This document shows, piece by piece, positions 35,173 to 43,105 of a stretch of 64,000 nucleotides of DNA. The notes beneath the pieces were generated by a model. It was not told where the DNA came from. It searched no databases and worked only from the letters and a program-made list of their open reading frames with translations. Both the position numbers and the translations under genes were made by a program. Source of the DNA: Achromobacter sp. MYb9 (lineage in GTDB: Bacteria; Pseudomonadota; Gammaproteobacteria; Burkholderiales; Burkholderiaceae_B); the NCBI RefSeq assembly GCF_002975275.1, contig NZ_PCOQ01000003.1, positions 248,001 to 312,000 on the forward strand, given 5' to 3'. Each line of letters starts with the position of its first letter. Within the stretch, counting starts at the first letter, position 1.

Positions 35173-35970
35173 ATGAAGGATGACGCCCGTTCCTGGCCTT
35201 CACAGGAAGCGTCCGTTCTGCTGCGCTTTCAACCTGTCTTCACTGCGCAAGGCCAAGTCCACGAATATGCCGTGCTGGGACGTTGCCGCCCCTCTCTCTG
35301 GAACAGCCTCAGGCCTTCCCGGGGCACCGCCGGGCTAGCGGCCGGCGTGGCCTTCTTCAAGAGATTCAACGCCTCGATCGATCTGTCGTTTGAACACGCG
35401 TTGGACGTGAACGCCTCGGGATCCCTGGCAGAGCGCCTGTGCGTCGAACTGGGAATCGGCCTGGTCAACGAAAAGATATGGGTCAACAAGCAGGCCTGCC
35501 ATGACGATATCGCGCCGCTGACGGTGGCGGCATCAAGCGTCACATTCACGTTGCCGCTTAGCGGCAGGCTGGCGAAGCGCGCCGACATCCTGGCGCGCTA
35601 TCCCGACTTCGTTCCCCGTTTGCGCGCGCGCCTGGAGCCCGGCGGCGCCCATGGCGTGGCATCCGAATACGGCATATTGCGTGCCGAAGGGCTGCAAGTA
35701 CAGATACCGCCGGGCTTGTCCGCAGATCGTCCCTTGCAGGGGCGGTTCTTCACGCTGATGGAGCGCGCCTGGAGCGCCAACCTGCAAGTGGTGGCAAGCG
35801 GTGTGGACGACATCCGAGATTTCGCGTGGATGCGGCTGCATAGCGATCTGCTGTTTCGGGGCGCCGCCATGTCCGCGCCGCTCAGCGCCGATTGCCTGGA
35901 CGCCTGGCTACAAGCCGATAGCAGCGCATGGCGGTCATTCCGCGCCTGTACCACGCGCTTTGCCGGCTGA
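35173..35970 (+). CDS. Degenerate EAL-domain protein (probably not a phosphodiesterase)
   Basis: A 265-residue protein with the outline of an EAL domain. LLRFQPVFTAQGQVHEYAVLGRCR occupies the place of the usual QPIV...EALxR opening, with the EAL triplet replaced by AVL. IGLVNEKIWVNKQ stands for strand 2. The late motif reads LQVVASGVDDIRDFAWMRLHSDLLFRGAAMSAPL, where active enzymes have a Glu in xAEGVE and QG before the last strand. Metal-binding Glu and Asp residues are thus missing. Such proteins (YdiV, BvgR-like) act by protein contact, not by cutting cyclic di-GMP. It is divergent from the RcsC-like kinase gene, so a shared pathway is plausible. No membrane segment is present. Confidence 0.75.
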   Translation: MKDDARSWPSQEASVLLRFQPVFTAQGQVHEYAVLGRCRPSLWNSLRPSRGTAGLAAGVAFFKRFNASIDLSFEHALDVNASGSLAERLCVELGIGLVNEKIWVNKQACHDDIAPLTVAASSVTFTLPLSGRLAKRADILARYPDFVPRLRARLEPGGAHGVASEYGILRAEGLQVQIPPGLSADRPLQGRFFTLMERAWSANLQVVASGVDDIRDFAWMRLHSDLLFRGAAMSAPLSADCLDAWLQADSSAWRSFRACTTRFAG

Positions 35971-36034
35971 GTCAACACCCGGCGCGCGTCGGGTGCAGAA
36001 TGCCGGCGGCCGGGGCGTTATTGAAGCCGGCGCT

Positions 36035-36481
36035 TCAGCTTGCCGTGTCGGACTGCATGCGGCCCAGAATGAACCCATCCACCGCGCTGGTGCGGCCACG
36101 CCACAGCGTGGGCTGCCCGGCGACAGGCGAGCCGTCCGCCGCAAAGAACAAGGCATCGGCAAGGTGAATGTAATTGGGCAGCGGATCGGCGGGCTGGGGC
36201 ACGCGGAAGACGTCGCCCAATTCGGCCAGCGACGCATGCACGCTGGCGCGGGTGTCCGCGTCGATCGCGCTTAGCGAGTTCGTGAAACTGGCGGCGAAAC
36301 GGTCGAAATATTCCGCGCCCGATACGATCGAGCCAGACACCATCATGCCGCCCATCTGCAACGTCACGCCGATGCTTTCGATCTGGCTCCCGTTGTTCAC
36401 CAGGTTGACCAGGAATTGAAGAAAGGCGTCCGCGCCGGGTGCGGCGTTCTTGTCCTGGATGGAGAGGGAATCGATGCTCAT
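36035..36481 (-). CDS. GvpU-like conserved hypothetical protein
   Basis: A 148-residue soluble protein. The core DAFLQFLVNLVNNGSQIESIGVTLQMGGMMVSGSIVSGAEYFDRFAASF resembles the beta-strand/helix pattern of gas vesicle accessory protein GvpU and its proteobacterial relatives, where a short hydrophobic strand MGGMMVSGSIVS is central. A helical acidic middle part and a C-terminal region with YIHLADALFFAADG and LWRGRTSAVDGFILG follow, a segment resembling DUF-type small beta folds. The ATG at 36481 is chosen because the frame upstream to 36799 has no such pattern. No gas vesicle genes (gvpA, gvpF and so on) are present, so a flotation role is unlikely. The assignment rests on memory of the family. 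Confidence 0.6.
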   Translation of the reverse strand: MSIDSLSIQDKNAAPGADAFLQFLVNLVNNGSQIESIGVTLQMGGMMVSGSIVSGAEYFDRFAASFTNSLSAIDADTRASVHASLAELGDVFRVPQPADPLPNYIHLADALFFAADGSPVAGQPTLWRGRTSAVDGFILGRMQSDTAS

Positions 36482-36707
36482 TGTTCGGGTCTCGAAAAGG
36501 GCGGAAAGAGCCACAAGATACTCGAAGCGCGTGAAAAATACACCGATCACAATCGCCCGAAAAACGGCAGGATCGGGCGTCAGACCGCGCCATCCACGGC
36601 GGCGCGCTGGCGCTACCGTGGCAGGCTGCGGAACGATCTGGCCTTCTTCGCCCGGCGGACTAGCGCGATCAATTCGATGATCGGCACGCCTTGCCGGGCA
36701 AGCTGTC

Positions 36708-38030
36708 CTACCAGCCCCAGCAGGTCCCCGCAGCGGGTTTGCCGCAAGCGCGGTAATTCGCCGCGAACCACAGTTTGCCGGCATTGCGCGGCGTGCCATT
36801 GTCCTTGACGTCGTTGCGGGTCAGCTCGTCCAGCGTGTCGCGTGAGCCCTTGACTGAAACGCCGGCCACGACGTTTGCCGTCAACGGAATCACGCCAAGG
36901 CTGGCCGCCGTGCGGTCGTCGAAGACGATGTCCGTGACGGCCAATGCGCCCATCTTCAATGACGCATCGCGCACGGCAGCGGCGTAGCTGTCGTTGGCGC
37001 CGCCCGGCGCCAGCGTGGCGTTGAACGAACTGGGCGCCAGGATCTGCGCGGGCGTGGCGGGCGCCAGCATCTTGTACTGGTCAAGCGCGGGCAACTGGCC
37101 GCCGGCGGCTTGGCGGCGCAGCCAGTCGCCCCACAGGAATTCCGCGAACTCCGGCAGGCTGCCGTTCTTGTAGGCGATGTCGCGCGTGTAGTAGACCAGC
37201 GAGCGGTAGCGGTCTTCCTGCATGCCGCCGGCCTCGTCGGCGCTGGCCATGCCCAGGCGGCTGGGCAGTTGGTCCACGGTGATGGGCTGGTTCTGGCCGT
37301 CGCGCAGCCAGGCGCGGCGTTCATCGACCATGCGTTGCCAGAATGCGGCGGCGGTGGTCAAGTCGCTGTAGTTGGCGTCGACCTTCACCCAGACGGGCAG
37401 CTGGGGGCCGCCATCGAAAATGGTGCGCAGCGACGAGAACGTGTGGTGGCCGTCCGTCAGGTAAAGATTGCCGTCCCACCCGACGACGACGGTCTTCAGG
37501 TTGTCGGTATGCGTGCCGGGTGCGTCCTTGCAGGCGAAGGTTTCCGGCTGGTCCAGCCGCGCGGCGCGGGCCGCGGCGATGTCCGCGAATTTCTGCGCGC
37601 GCTCGGTGCCGCCCATGTCTTCGCAGTAGTCGTCGAATTTCTTGCCGACGGTGCGGTCCAGGTAGTCCAAATGCAAGGCGGCATCGGCCGCCCAGGTCGC
37701 CCGGTTGAAGTCGCCTTGCCAGCGGCCCAGCTTGTAGTAGATCTGGTCGTAGCCGATGGCGGCCTGGGTAGGGCGCAGTTCTTCGATGCGAACCTGGATG
37801 ACGTCGCCGGCCTTCGCCTTCAGATAGGCGGTGTTGCGGGTGGGCGTTTCGACTTCCGGCGCGGGGTCGACGACCACGGGCGGGGGCGTGACGACGGGCG
37901 TGTCATCGTCATCGTCGCCATCGCCGCCATTGCAGGCGGCCAGCGCCAGCGGCAGCAAGGCCGCGGCCAGCAGGCGCAGAAGTGGCCGGGGAAGCAGGAC
38001 GGGGGTCGAGGGGGTATCGGTCTGTGTCAT
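36708..38030 (-). CDS. ParB-like nuclease-fold lipoprotein
   Basis: A 440-residue exported lipoprotein. The signal peptide ends in the lipobox ALAACNGGDGDDDDDTP with Cys at about residue 33, followed by an acidic and proline-rich linker. The soluble domain (about 65-300) carries features of the ParB-like PF08857 family: EELRPTQAAIGYDQIYYKLGRW, NLYLTDGHHTFSSLRTI and WVKVDANYSDL. DGHHT is the family hallmark. ParB-like domains bind CTP or cut nucleic acids in other contexts; in an envelope lipoprotein the role is unknown. The ATG at 38030 begins the signal peptide; the open frame upstream to 38123 is in the promoter region. No partition genes are nearby. Confidence 0.78.
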   Translation of the reverse strand: MTQTDTPSTPVLLPRPLLRLLAAALLPLALAACNGGDGDDDDDTPVVTPPPVVVDPAPEVETPTRNTAYLKAKAGDVIQVRIEELRPTQAAIGYDQIYYKLGRWQGDFNRATWAADAALHLDYLDRTVGKKFDDYCEDMGGTERAQKFADIAAARAARLDQPETFACKDAPGTHTDNLKTVVVGWDGNLYLTDGHHTFSSLRTIFDGGPQLPVWVKVDANYSDLTTAAAFWQRMVDERRAWLRDGQNQPITVDQLPSRLGMASADEAGGMQEDRYRSLVYYTRDIAYKNGSLPEFAEFLWGDWLRRQAAGGQLPALDQYKMLAPATPAQILAPSSFNATLAPGGANDSYAAAVRDASLKMGALAVTDIVFDDRTAASLGVIPLTANVVAGVSVKGSRDTLDELTRNDVKDNGTPRNAGKLWFAANYRACGKPAAGTCWGW

Positions 38031-38175
38031 TGGACGGTGGGGGCTGCGATCGAAAAGTATCCAATGATGACTGGCGCGTATGTCCCGTGTATTGCACTGT
38101 CTGCCGGTAAGGGAAATTCCCAATGCCGACGCGTTTGTCCATAATCCAGCTTGGATTCAAAGGAGGATACCGGCT

Positions 38176-38850
38176 ATGGCGATCATCAACTTCTGGCGGG
38201 CTTGCTTCGTTGCGTTCCTGGGCGCCGTGGGCGCGGACGCGGCGGCAGCCGACGCGCCAGCCACGCAACTGTTGTCGGCCGCCGCGCAGGGCGAGACGGC
38301 GCGTGTGCGCGAACTGCTGGCCCGCGGCGCGCCGCTGGAAGCGCGGGATGCGCAGGGCAATACGCCCCTGCTGCGCGCGACGCAGGGCAACCACGCGCAG
38401 GCTGCCCGCGTCCTGATCGAGGCGGGCGCAGACGTGAACGCGCAGAATCAAATGCAGGACAGCGCCTACTTGTTGGCAGGCGCCCAGGGTTATCGCGAGA
38501 TCCTGGCGCTGACCCTACAGCATGGCGCGGACCTGAAAAGTACCAACCGCTACGGAGGCACGGCGCTGATTCCGGCCTGCGAACGCGGCCACGTGGAAGT
38601 CGTGAAGACGCTGCTGCAAGCGGGCGTGGACCCCAACCACGTAAACCGGCTGGGCTGGACGGGCCTGTTGGAAGCCATCATCCTGAGCGATGGCGGCCCA
38701 CGCCACCAGGAGATCGTCGCGTTGCTGATCGAAGGCGGCGCCGACGTGAACCTGGCTGACGGTGACGGCCGCACGCCGATCGCGCATGCCCGCCAACGGG
38801 GGCAGCGCGAAATGGTTCAACTGCTGGAACGTGCCGGCGCGCGCGGGTGA
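38176..38850 (+). CDS. Exported ankyrin-repeat protein
   Basis: A 224-residue protein. A perfect AGGAGG lies 9 bases before ATG 38176. The signal peptide MAIINFWRACFVAFLGAVGA ends near DAAAADAP (about 26). Five to six ankyrin repeats follow from about 35 to 220 (AAAQGETARVRELLARGAP, GNTPLLRATQGNHAQAARVLIEAG, GGTALIPACERGHVEVVKTLLQAG, GRTPIAHARQRGQREMVQLLERAG). It is probably periplasmic and binds a protein partner. Similar genes in Pseudomonas (AnkB) support periplasmic catalase, but no catalase gene is here. Its last 34 bases overlap the convergent MFS transporter gene. Confidence 0.9.
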   Translation: MAIINFWRACFVAFLGAVGADAAAADAPATQLLSAAAQGETARVRELLARGAPLEARDAQGNTPLLRATQGNHAQAARVLIEAGADVNAQNQMQDSAYLLAGAQGYREILALTLQHGADLKSTNRYGGTALIPACERGHVEVVKTLLQAGVDPNHVNRLGWTGLLEAIILSDGGPRHQEIVALLIEGGADVNLADGDGRTPIAHARQRGQREMVQLLERAGARG

Positions 38851-40001
38851 TTCCGCCGGTGCGTGTGCAGCAGCAGGGCGCACACCATGAGCCAGGCGCC
38901 GGAAAGTGGCAAGGCGGAATGGAAGGGCAGCCACGAACTGGCCGCCAGGCCCAGGCCCAGCATGGCGTAGTAGGCAAGGCCGAACAAGGCGCCCGCGCGG
39001 CCCAGGCAATGGCCGTACCGGCTTAGCGCAGGGCCGAGCAGGTTCGGGATCGCCAGTCCGTAGCCGGCGAAGATCGGCAGCGCTGCCATGGCCCACATCC
39101 AGCCAGGTTGCGGGTGCACCAACACGACGGCGCATTGCGCCAGCACGCCGGCCAGGACCCAGCACAAGCCATAGCGCACCCGATCCGACGGGGCGGTCTG
39201 TGCTGGCAGGCGCCGGTTGCTGACGGCGCCCAGGCAGCCGGCCGCGGCCACGGCCAAACCGACCCAGCCAAATCCCAGCCCGGGCAGATGACCGACCATG
39301 AAAGGGCCGGCGGAGTAGAAAGAGAACACCAGGAAGTTAAGGCCCGCGACCTGCGCGGCGGTGCGCCGCAGCGGAGCGTCCGCCAGCATGTGGCGGGCAA
39401 GCGCCCGCAGCGGAACGGCAGCCATGGCGGCTTCACGGGTTTCCATCAGGTGGCGGCCGCTCTGAGCCAGCAGCAGGAAAATCGCCAGCGCGATGGTCAG
39501 CAGCACGCCTTGGTAACCCGCGCGATCCGAAACCAGTTGACCAACCAGGGGGCCGACGGCGGGGGACCATGCCAGCACCGCGCCCAAGGTGACGAAATAG
39601 CGGGTCAGGGCGCCACCGGCGAGGCGGTCGCGCAACAAGGTCTGTGTCGTGACGGAACAAGTCGCCAGTCCCGCGGCCTGGATAAAGCGGCCAAACAGCA
39701 AGCCTTCGAAGCTGGGAGCGATCAGCGCGCACAGGGTTCCGGCCAGGCCGGTTGCCAGACCGGCAAGCAGGGCGGGGCGGCGGCCCCAGGCGTCCGCAAG
39801 GTGCCCCCATAGCAGGACACCCAGCGCGAAACCCAGAAAGAAAACTCCCATGACGGATTGGGCGGCGCCGGCGTCCAGCCGCCAATGCCGCGCCAGGTCC
39901 GGCAGGGCCGGGGCAAGAATGGTTTCTGCGATCTGCGGTAGCGCCAGCAAGGCGATGACCAGGCCGCGCGGCGGCAGACCGTCCAGGGAGGGGTGTTTCA
40001 T
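38817..40001 (-). CDS. Bcr/CflA-type MFS drug efflux transporter
   Basis: A 394-residue inner-membrane transporter with 12 predicted helices. The motif-A loop GHLADAWGRRPALLAG lies between helices 2 and 3, and the motif-C-like WSPAVGPLVGQLV in helix 5 marks a drug:proton antiporter of the Bcr/CflA group. FAETILAPALPDLARHW-type helix 1 is typical (here PQIAETILAPALPDLARHW). The ATG at 40001 is used because the first helix then follows a normal short tip. It is divergent from an AraC regulator gene, with a palindrome between them. The substrate is unknown. Confidence 0.92.
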   Translation of the reverse strand: MKHPSLDGLPPRGLVIALLALPQIAETILAPALPDLARHWRLDAGAAQSVMGVFFLGFALGVLLWGHLADAWGRRPALLAGLATGLAGTLCALIAPSFEGLLFGRFIQAAGLATCSVTTQTLLRDRLAGGALTRYFVTLGAVLAWSPAVGPLVGQLVSDRAGYQGVLLTIALAIFLLLAQSGRHLMETREAAMAAVPLRALARHMLADAPLRRTAAQVAGLNFLVFSFYSAGPFMVGHLPGLGFGWVGLAVAAAGCLGAVSNRRLPAQTAPSDRVRYGLCWVLAGVLAQCAVVLVHPQPGWMWAMAALPIFAGYGLAIPNLLGPALSRYGHCLGRAGALFGLAYYAMLGLGLAASSWLPFHSALPLSGAWLMVCALLLHTHRRNHPRAPARSSS

Positions 40002-40053
40002 GGGACGCCGTGAAAAAGGGCCTAGCGTACCCAGCCTAATGAAAGCAAAATCA

Positions 40054-40076
40054 CGATGTTTTGCCATAAAACATCG
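40054..40076. promoter_or_regulatory. Perfect palindrome between MFS efflux and AraC genes
   Basis: CGATGTTTT (40054-40062), spacer GCCAT, AAAACATCG (40068-40076): a perfect 9-5-9 inverted repeat in an 85-base divergent region. It ends 10 bases before the AraC start codon and lies 53 bases from the MFS start. This is the obvious operator for the AraC protein or another dimeric regulator. Confidence 0.6.
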
Positions 40077-40086
40077 CTAATACGAC

Positions 40087-40854
40087 ATGCCGCATTACTC
40101 GCCTGACGCCGTGCTGGATCCCGACAGCGCCGTGTGTCCCATCGTGGGGCTGGCCATCGACACCCGCGCCCATGCGTCTGACTGGCATATGCATCGCCGC
40201 ACGCAACTGCTTTACCAGGCGGAAGGCGGCGTCACGCTGTTCCTGCCCGACCGCGTGGGGCAACTGGCGCCGCTGCAGGCCGCATGGCTGCCCGCCGGTT
40301 GCACGCACCGTACCGCCATGCACGGCAGTTTTGCCTACCGCAGCCTGTACTTCGACGTGCAGGCTTATCCGGGACTGCCGGTCGAACCCCTGATCCTGGA
40401 CGTGAATCCGTTGTTGCGGGCGTTGATCCTGCGCGTGACGGACTGGCCGGCCGACGCTGTCCTGAGCTTGGCACAGACGCGCATCGTGGAGACCTTGCTG
40501 GATGAATTGGCGGCCGCGCCTACCGCGCCGATGCCTCTGCCCATGCCTCGCGACCGGCGGCTGGCGCCCATCGCGAAAGCGCTGTTGCTTGACCCGGCTT
40601 GCCCGTTGTCCCTCGCGGATTGGGCCGGTCGGGTGGGCGCCAGCAGTCGCACGCTGGAACGGTTGTTCCTGTTGGAAACCGGGCTGTCGTTTGGCCGCTG
40701 GCGGACGCAGACCCGATTGCTGGCCGCGCGGGCGCACTTGGCCGAAGGCATGTCGGTCACGGCGGTGGCGCACGCGATGGGCTATGCCAGCGACAGCGCG
40801 TTCATCGCCATGTACCGCCGCATCTATGGAGAATCACCGCGACGAAAAAGGTGA
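40087..40854 (+). CDS. AraC-family transcriptional regulator
   Basis: A 255-residue regulator. The N-terminal cupin-like sensing domain (about 10-115) has HASDWHMHRRTQLLYQAEGGVTLF and AAWLPAGCTHR. The C-terminal domain (about 150-250) has two helix-turn-helix units: LSLADWAGRVGASSRTLERLF and MSVTAVAHAMGYASDSAFIAMYRRIYGESP, the AraC signature. It faces the Bcr-type efflux gene across a perfect palindrome and probably controls it. AraC proteins with this short cupin front often respond to aromatic or xenobiotic compounds; the ligand here is unknown. Confidence 0.93.
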   Translation: MPHYSPDAVLDPDSAVCPIVGLAIDTRAHASDWHMHRRTQLLYQAEGGVTLFLPDRVGQLAPLQAAWLPAGCTHRTAMHGSFAYRSLYFDVQAYPGLPVEPLILDVNPLLRALILRVTDWPADAVLSLAQTRIVETLLDELAAAPTAPMPLPMPRDRRLAPIAKALLLDPACPLSLADWAGRVGASSRTLERLFLLETGLSFGRWRTQTRLLAARAHLAEGMSVTAVAHAMGYASDSAFIAMYRRIYGESPRRKR

Positions 40855-40856
40855 TC

Positions 40857-40931
40857 CCCCACGCTGCGCACGCTGCGTGTGCTGGCTGCCCCCCAAGGGG
40901 CGCTTTTTATCTTGGGGCGGCCCGAGATAAA
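40857..40931. repeat. Intergenic repeat-like sequence (Alcaligenaceae type)
   Basis: A non-coding stretch with internal repeats: ACGCTGCGCACGCTGCG and two CTTGGGG/CCCCAAG complementary blocks around CGCTTTTTATCTTGGGGCGG. I recall near-identical intergenic sequences in many Achromobacter and Bordetella genomes, so it may be a dispersed element. Only one copy is present in this window, so its repeat nature rests on memory. Confidence 0.35.
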
Positions 40932-40966
40932 AAAACGCCGGCCCCGTAAGAGGCCGGCGCGTTTTT
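40929..40966. terminator. Bidirectional terminator after porin gene
   Basis: CGCCGGCC (40936-40943) pairs with GGCCGGCG (40952-40959) around an 8-base loop. A run of A residues (40929-40935) precedes it and GTTTTT (40961-40966) follows. Read on the minus strand the stem is followed by seven T residues, giving a strong intrinsic terminator 15 bases after the porin stop. Confidence 0.8.
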
Positions 40967-40980
40967 ACGCTGTGCGACGC

Positions 40981-42090
40981 TTAGAACTGGTGGCGGATGC
41001 CCACGCCTGCGGCGGTGCTCTTCAAGCCGTCGATGAACGCGTAATCCGTGCCGTACGAACCGTAGGCATACAGATTGGTGCGCTTGGACAGGTCGTAGGT
41101 GTAGCCCACGCTGTAGACGTTCATGTTGGCGTCGCCGCCCGTCAGCTTGTCGTTGGACGGGGCTACGTGCTGCCACGAGGCGAACACGCTGCTGGCGCCG
41201 CCAACAGGCAGGGTCGCGCCCAGCATGTAGGCGTTGGCCTTGAAGCCGTTCACGAAGCGGTTGCTGCCGAATTCGTCGCTGAAGGGCGTGCCGGCGGGCA
41301 GGTCCTGGCCGACGAACCAGCCGTCGGTGGTGCGACCGTAGGCGGCCGCCAGCTTCACGACTTCCAGGTCATACGACACGCCCAGCGCGTACTGGCGCGG
41401 CGTGGCGTCGCTGTCGATCGTGGCGCTGCGATTGGAGCCATTCAGTTGGTCGTACGTCAGCGCGACGTTCAGCGGGCCTTGCACGTAGCGCAGGCCGGCG
41501 GTGATGCCGCGCGTGTTGTCCGCCGTGCGGAAGCCGGTCTGGTCGGCGCTAGTGTCGTCCGCGTTGAACGAGTAGCCGATGCCGAACTCAAACCCGTTCA
41601 CCGACGGGGTGCGGTACATGACCATGTTGTCCCAGCGCATGGTGTTGGCCGCGCTGAAACCCAGGCCCAGGTTGGATTGGGTGTAGCTGGTGTAGAAGGG
41701 GTCGATGTCGGCCAGGTAGTTCGAGCCGATCGTGGCTTGGCGGCCGAAATCCAGTTGGCCCCAGGCGTCGTTGGCCAGGCCGATGGTGGCTTGGCGTCCG
41801 AACAGGCGGCCGGATTGCCCCCGCTGGCCGTTTGCGGAATCAAAGCCGCTTTCCAGCTTGAAGACGGCGCGCAGGCCGTCGCCCAGATCTTCGGATCCGC
41901 GCAGGCCCCAGCGGGAGCCGGCCTGGATGCCGTTGATCATGCCGAGCTTGCTACCACTGTAGCCGTCGCCTTTGATCTTGTTGTAGCCGATGCCGGTGTC
42001 GATGACACCATAGAGGGTGACTGACGGTTCTGCCTGTGCAATGCCTGTAAAAGCGGTCAGCATCGCAGCGGCGAGCAGCGTCTTTTTCAT
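40981..42090 (-). CDS. Trimeric porin (Gram-negative general porin family)
   Basis: A 369-residue outer-membrane porin of the betaproteobacterial OmpC-like family. The signal peptide MKKTLLAAAMLTAFTGIAQA is followed by EPSVTLYGVIDTGIGY, the standard first strand. RWGLRGSEDLGDGLRAVFKLESGF and LFGRQATIGLANDAWGQLDFGRQ are hallmark strands. A PEFG-like constriction loop is represented by FYTSYTQSNLGLGFS, and the protein ends in AAGVGIRHQF with terminal Phe. AGGAG lies about 10 bases before ATG 42090. It forms a general diffusion channel for small hydrophilic solutes. A strong terminator follows. Confidence 0.96.
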   Translation of the reverse strand: MKKTLLAAAMLTAFTGIAQAEPSVTLYGVIDTGIGYNKIKGDGYSGSKLGMINGIQAGSRWGLRGSEDLGDGLRAVFKLESGFDSANGQRGQSGRLFGRQATIGLANDAWGQLDFGRQATIGSNYLADIDPFYTSYTQSNLGLGFSAANTMRWDNMVMYRTPSVNGFEFGIGYSFNADDTSADQTGFRTADNTRGITAGLRYVQGPLNVALTYDQLNGSNRSATIDSDATPRQYALGVSYDLEVVKLAAAYGRTTDGWFVGQDLPAGTPFSDEFGSNRFVNGFKANAYMLGATLPVGGASSVFASWQHVAPSNDKLTGGDANMNVYSVGYTYDLSKRTNLYAYGSYGTDYAFIDGLKSTAAGVGIRHQF

Positions 42091-42353
42091 CCGGAGATCT
42101 CCTGGAGTGGGGTTGGAAAGCGTTGGAAAAAACAAAGGGAACAGCACGCCCGGCATAGCGCCAAGCGGGTGTTCCCAGGCCGCATTGTAGAACATTTACC
42201 CTATTTTCTGCCTATTGCGGTGGATTTTCCGGCTATTTCGCCTAAAACCTGACGCGGGGCGGGCCGTCGTGGGACGGTGTTCCGTCCCGCTGCGTTTGAC
42301 GGTTTCGTGCCATAGTGGCGTCTTGACCCGAAGCCCCTCTTACGGAATTCCAC

Positions 42354-43007
42354 GTGGACTATCCACTGCCCCTTGTCACCGTCGACGCTGTCTTGCTCAC
42401 TCTGAGGGCGGGCGTCCTGGAAATCGCCCTGCATCAGCGTGATCGCGCGCCGTTCAAAGACGCCATGGCGTTGCCCGGCGGGGTGGTGCATCTGGACGAA
42501 GACGCCAGCACCGAGGCCAGCGTGCGCCGCGTGCTTCGGGACAAGACGGGGTTCGAGCCACGCTATCTGGAACAGCTTCAGGTGTTTTCCGGGCCGGCCC
42601 GGGATCCGCGCAAGTGGTCGTTGTCGGTGTCCTATGTGGCGCTGGTGCCGGCGGCCGAACTGGAGGCGGCGACGCAGGCGGCGTTCCGCTTTGTCAGCGT
42701 GGACGCGTTGCCGCCCTTGGCGTTTGACCATGCCGATATCGTGGCGGCCGCCGTTGCCCGCTTGCGCGGCAAGTCCAGCTATTCGACATTGCCGTTCTTC
42801 CTGCTGCCGGAGCGTTTCACGTTGACCGAGCTGCAACACACCTATGAAGCCATCTTGCAGACCCGGCTGGAGAAATCGAATTTCCGCCGCAAGATGGAAG
42901 CCTGGGGCGTGCTGGAGGCCACCGAGGACTACATGGTGGGCGCTCAGCGCCCCGCCCGGCTGTATCGCCTGAAGGACTTCGCCTTGTTCGACCGCAGCGT
43001 CGGATAA
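42354..43007 (+). CDS. nrtR: NrtR-type Nudix-related regulator of NAD metabolism
   Basis: A 217-residue protein starting with GTG at 42354. The N-terminal Nudix-like domain (about 5-140) has ALPGGVVHLDEDASTEASVRRVLRDKTG. The Nudix box has lost its catalytic glutamates (REUXEE is RRVLRDK), as in NrtR regulators that bind ADP-ribose rather than cleave it. The C-terminal winged helix (about 145-215) contains FTLTELQHTYEAILQTRLEKSNFRRKME, the NrtR DNA-binding signature. It lies just upstream of a Prs homologue and NadV, the usual NrtR target genes. NrtR represses them and is released by ADP-ribose or related NAD products. Candidate operator repeats lie at 43051-43097. Confidence 0.88.
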   Translation: MDYPLPLVTVDAVLLTLRAGVLEIALHQRDRAPFKDAMALPGGVVHLDEDASTEASVRRVLRDKTGFEPRYLEQLQVFSGPARDPRKWSLSVSYVALVPAAELEAATQAAFRFVSVDALPPLAFDHADIVAAAVARLRGKSSYSTLPFFLLPERFTLTELQHTYEAILQTRLEKSNFRRKMEAWGVLEATEDYMVGAQRPARLYRLKDFALFDRSVG

Positions 43008-43037
43008 GTGTCGACTCGCCCCTTTATTCCAACATAG

Positions 43038-43067
43038 TTGCAAATCAACAATAAGTGGGCTTATACT
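43038..43067 (+). promoter_or_regulatory. Promoter of the NAD salvage operon
   Basis: TTGCAA at 43038-43043 and TATACT at 43062-43067, separated by 18 bases. It lies 39 bases before the Prs-homologue ATG. The -10 box overlaps the ATAAG/CTTAT inverted repeat. Confidence 0.6.
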
Positions 43068-43097
43068 GGCTTCACTTAGTTTTAAAATGCCACTAAG
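43051..43097 (+). promoter_or_regulatory. Candidate NrtR operator repeats
   Basis: Three overlapping inverted repeats: ATAAG (43051-43055) with CTTAT (43060-43064); TAAGTG (43052-43057) with CACTTA (43073-43078); and CTTAG (43075-43079) with CTAAG (43093-43097). They cover the -10 box and the transcript start of the Prs-NadV operon. The NrtR gene next door makes it the likely ligand. Which repeat is the real site cannot be decided by eye. Confidence 0.45.
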
Positions 43098-43105
43098 GGC
43101 TCATC

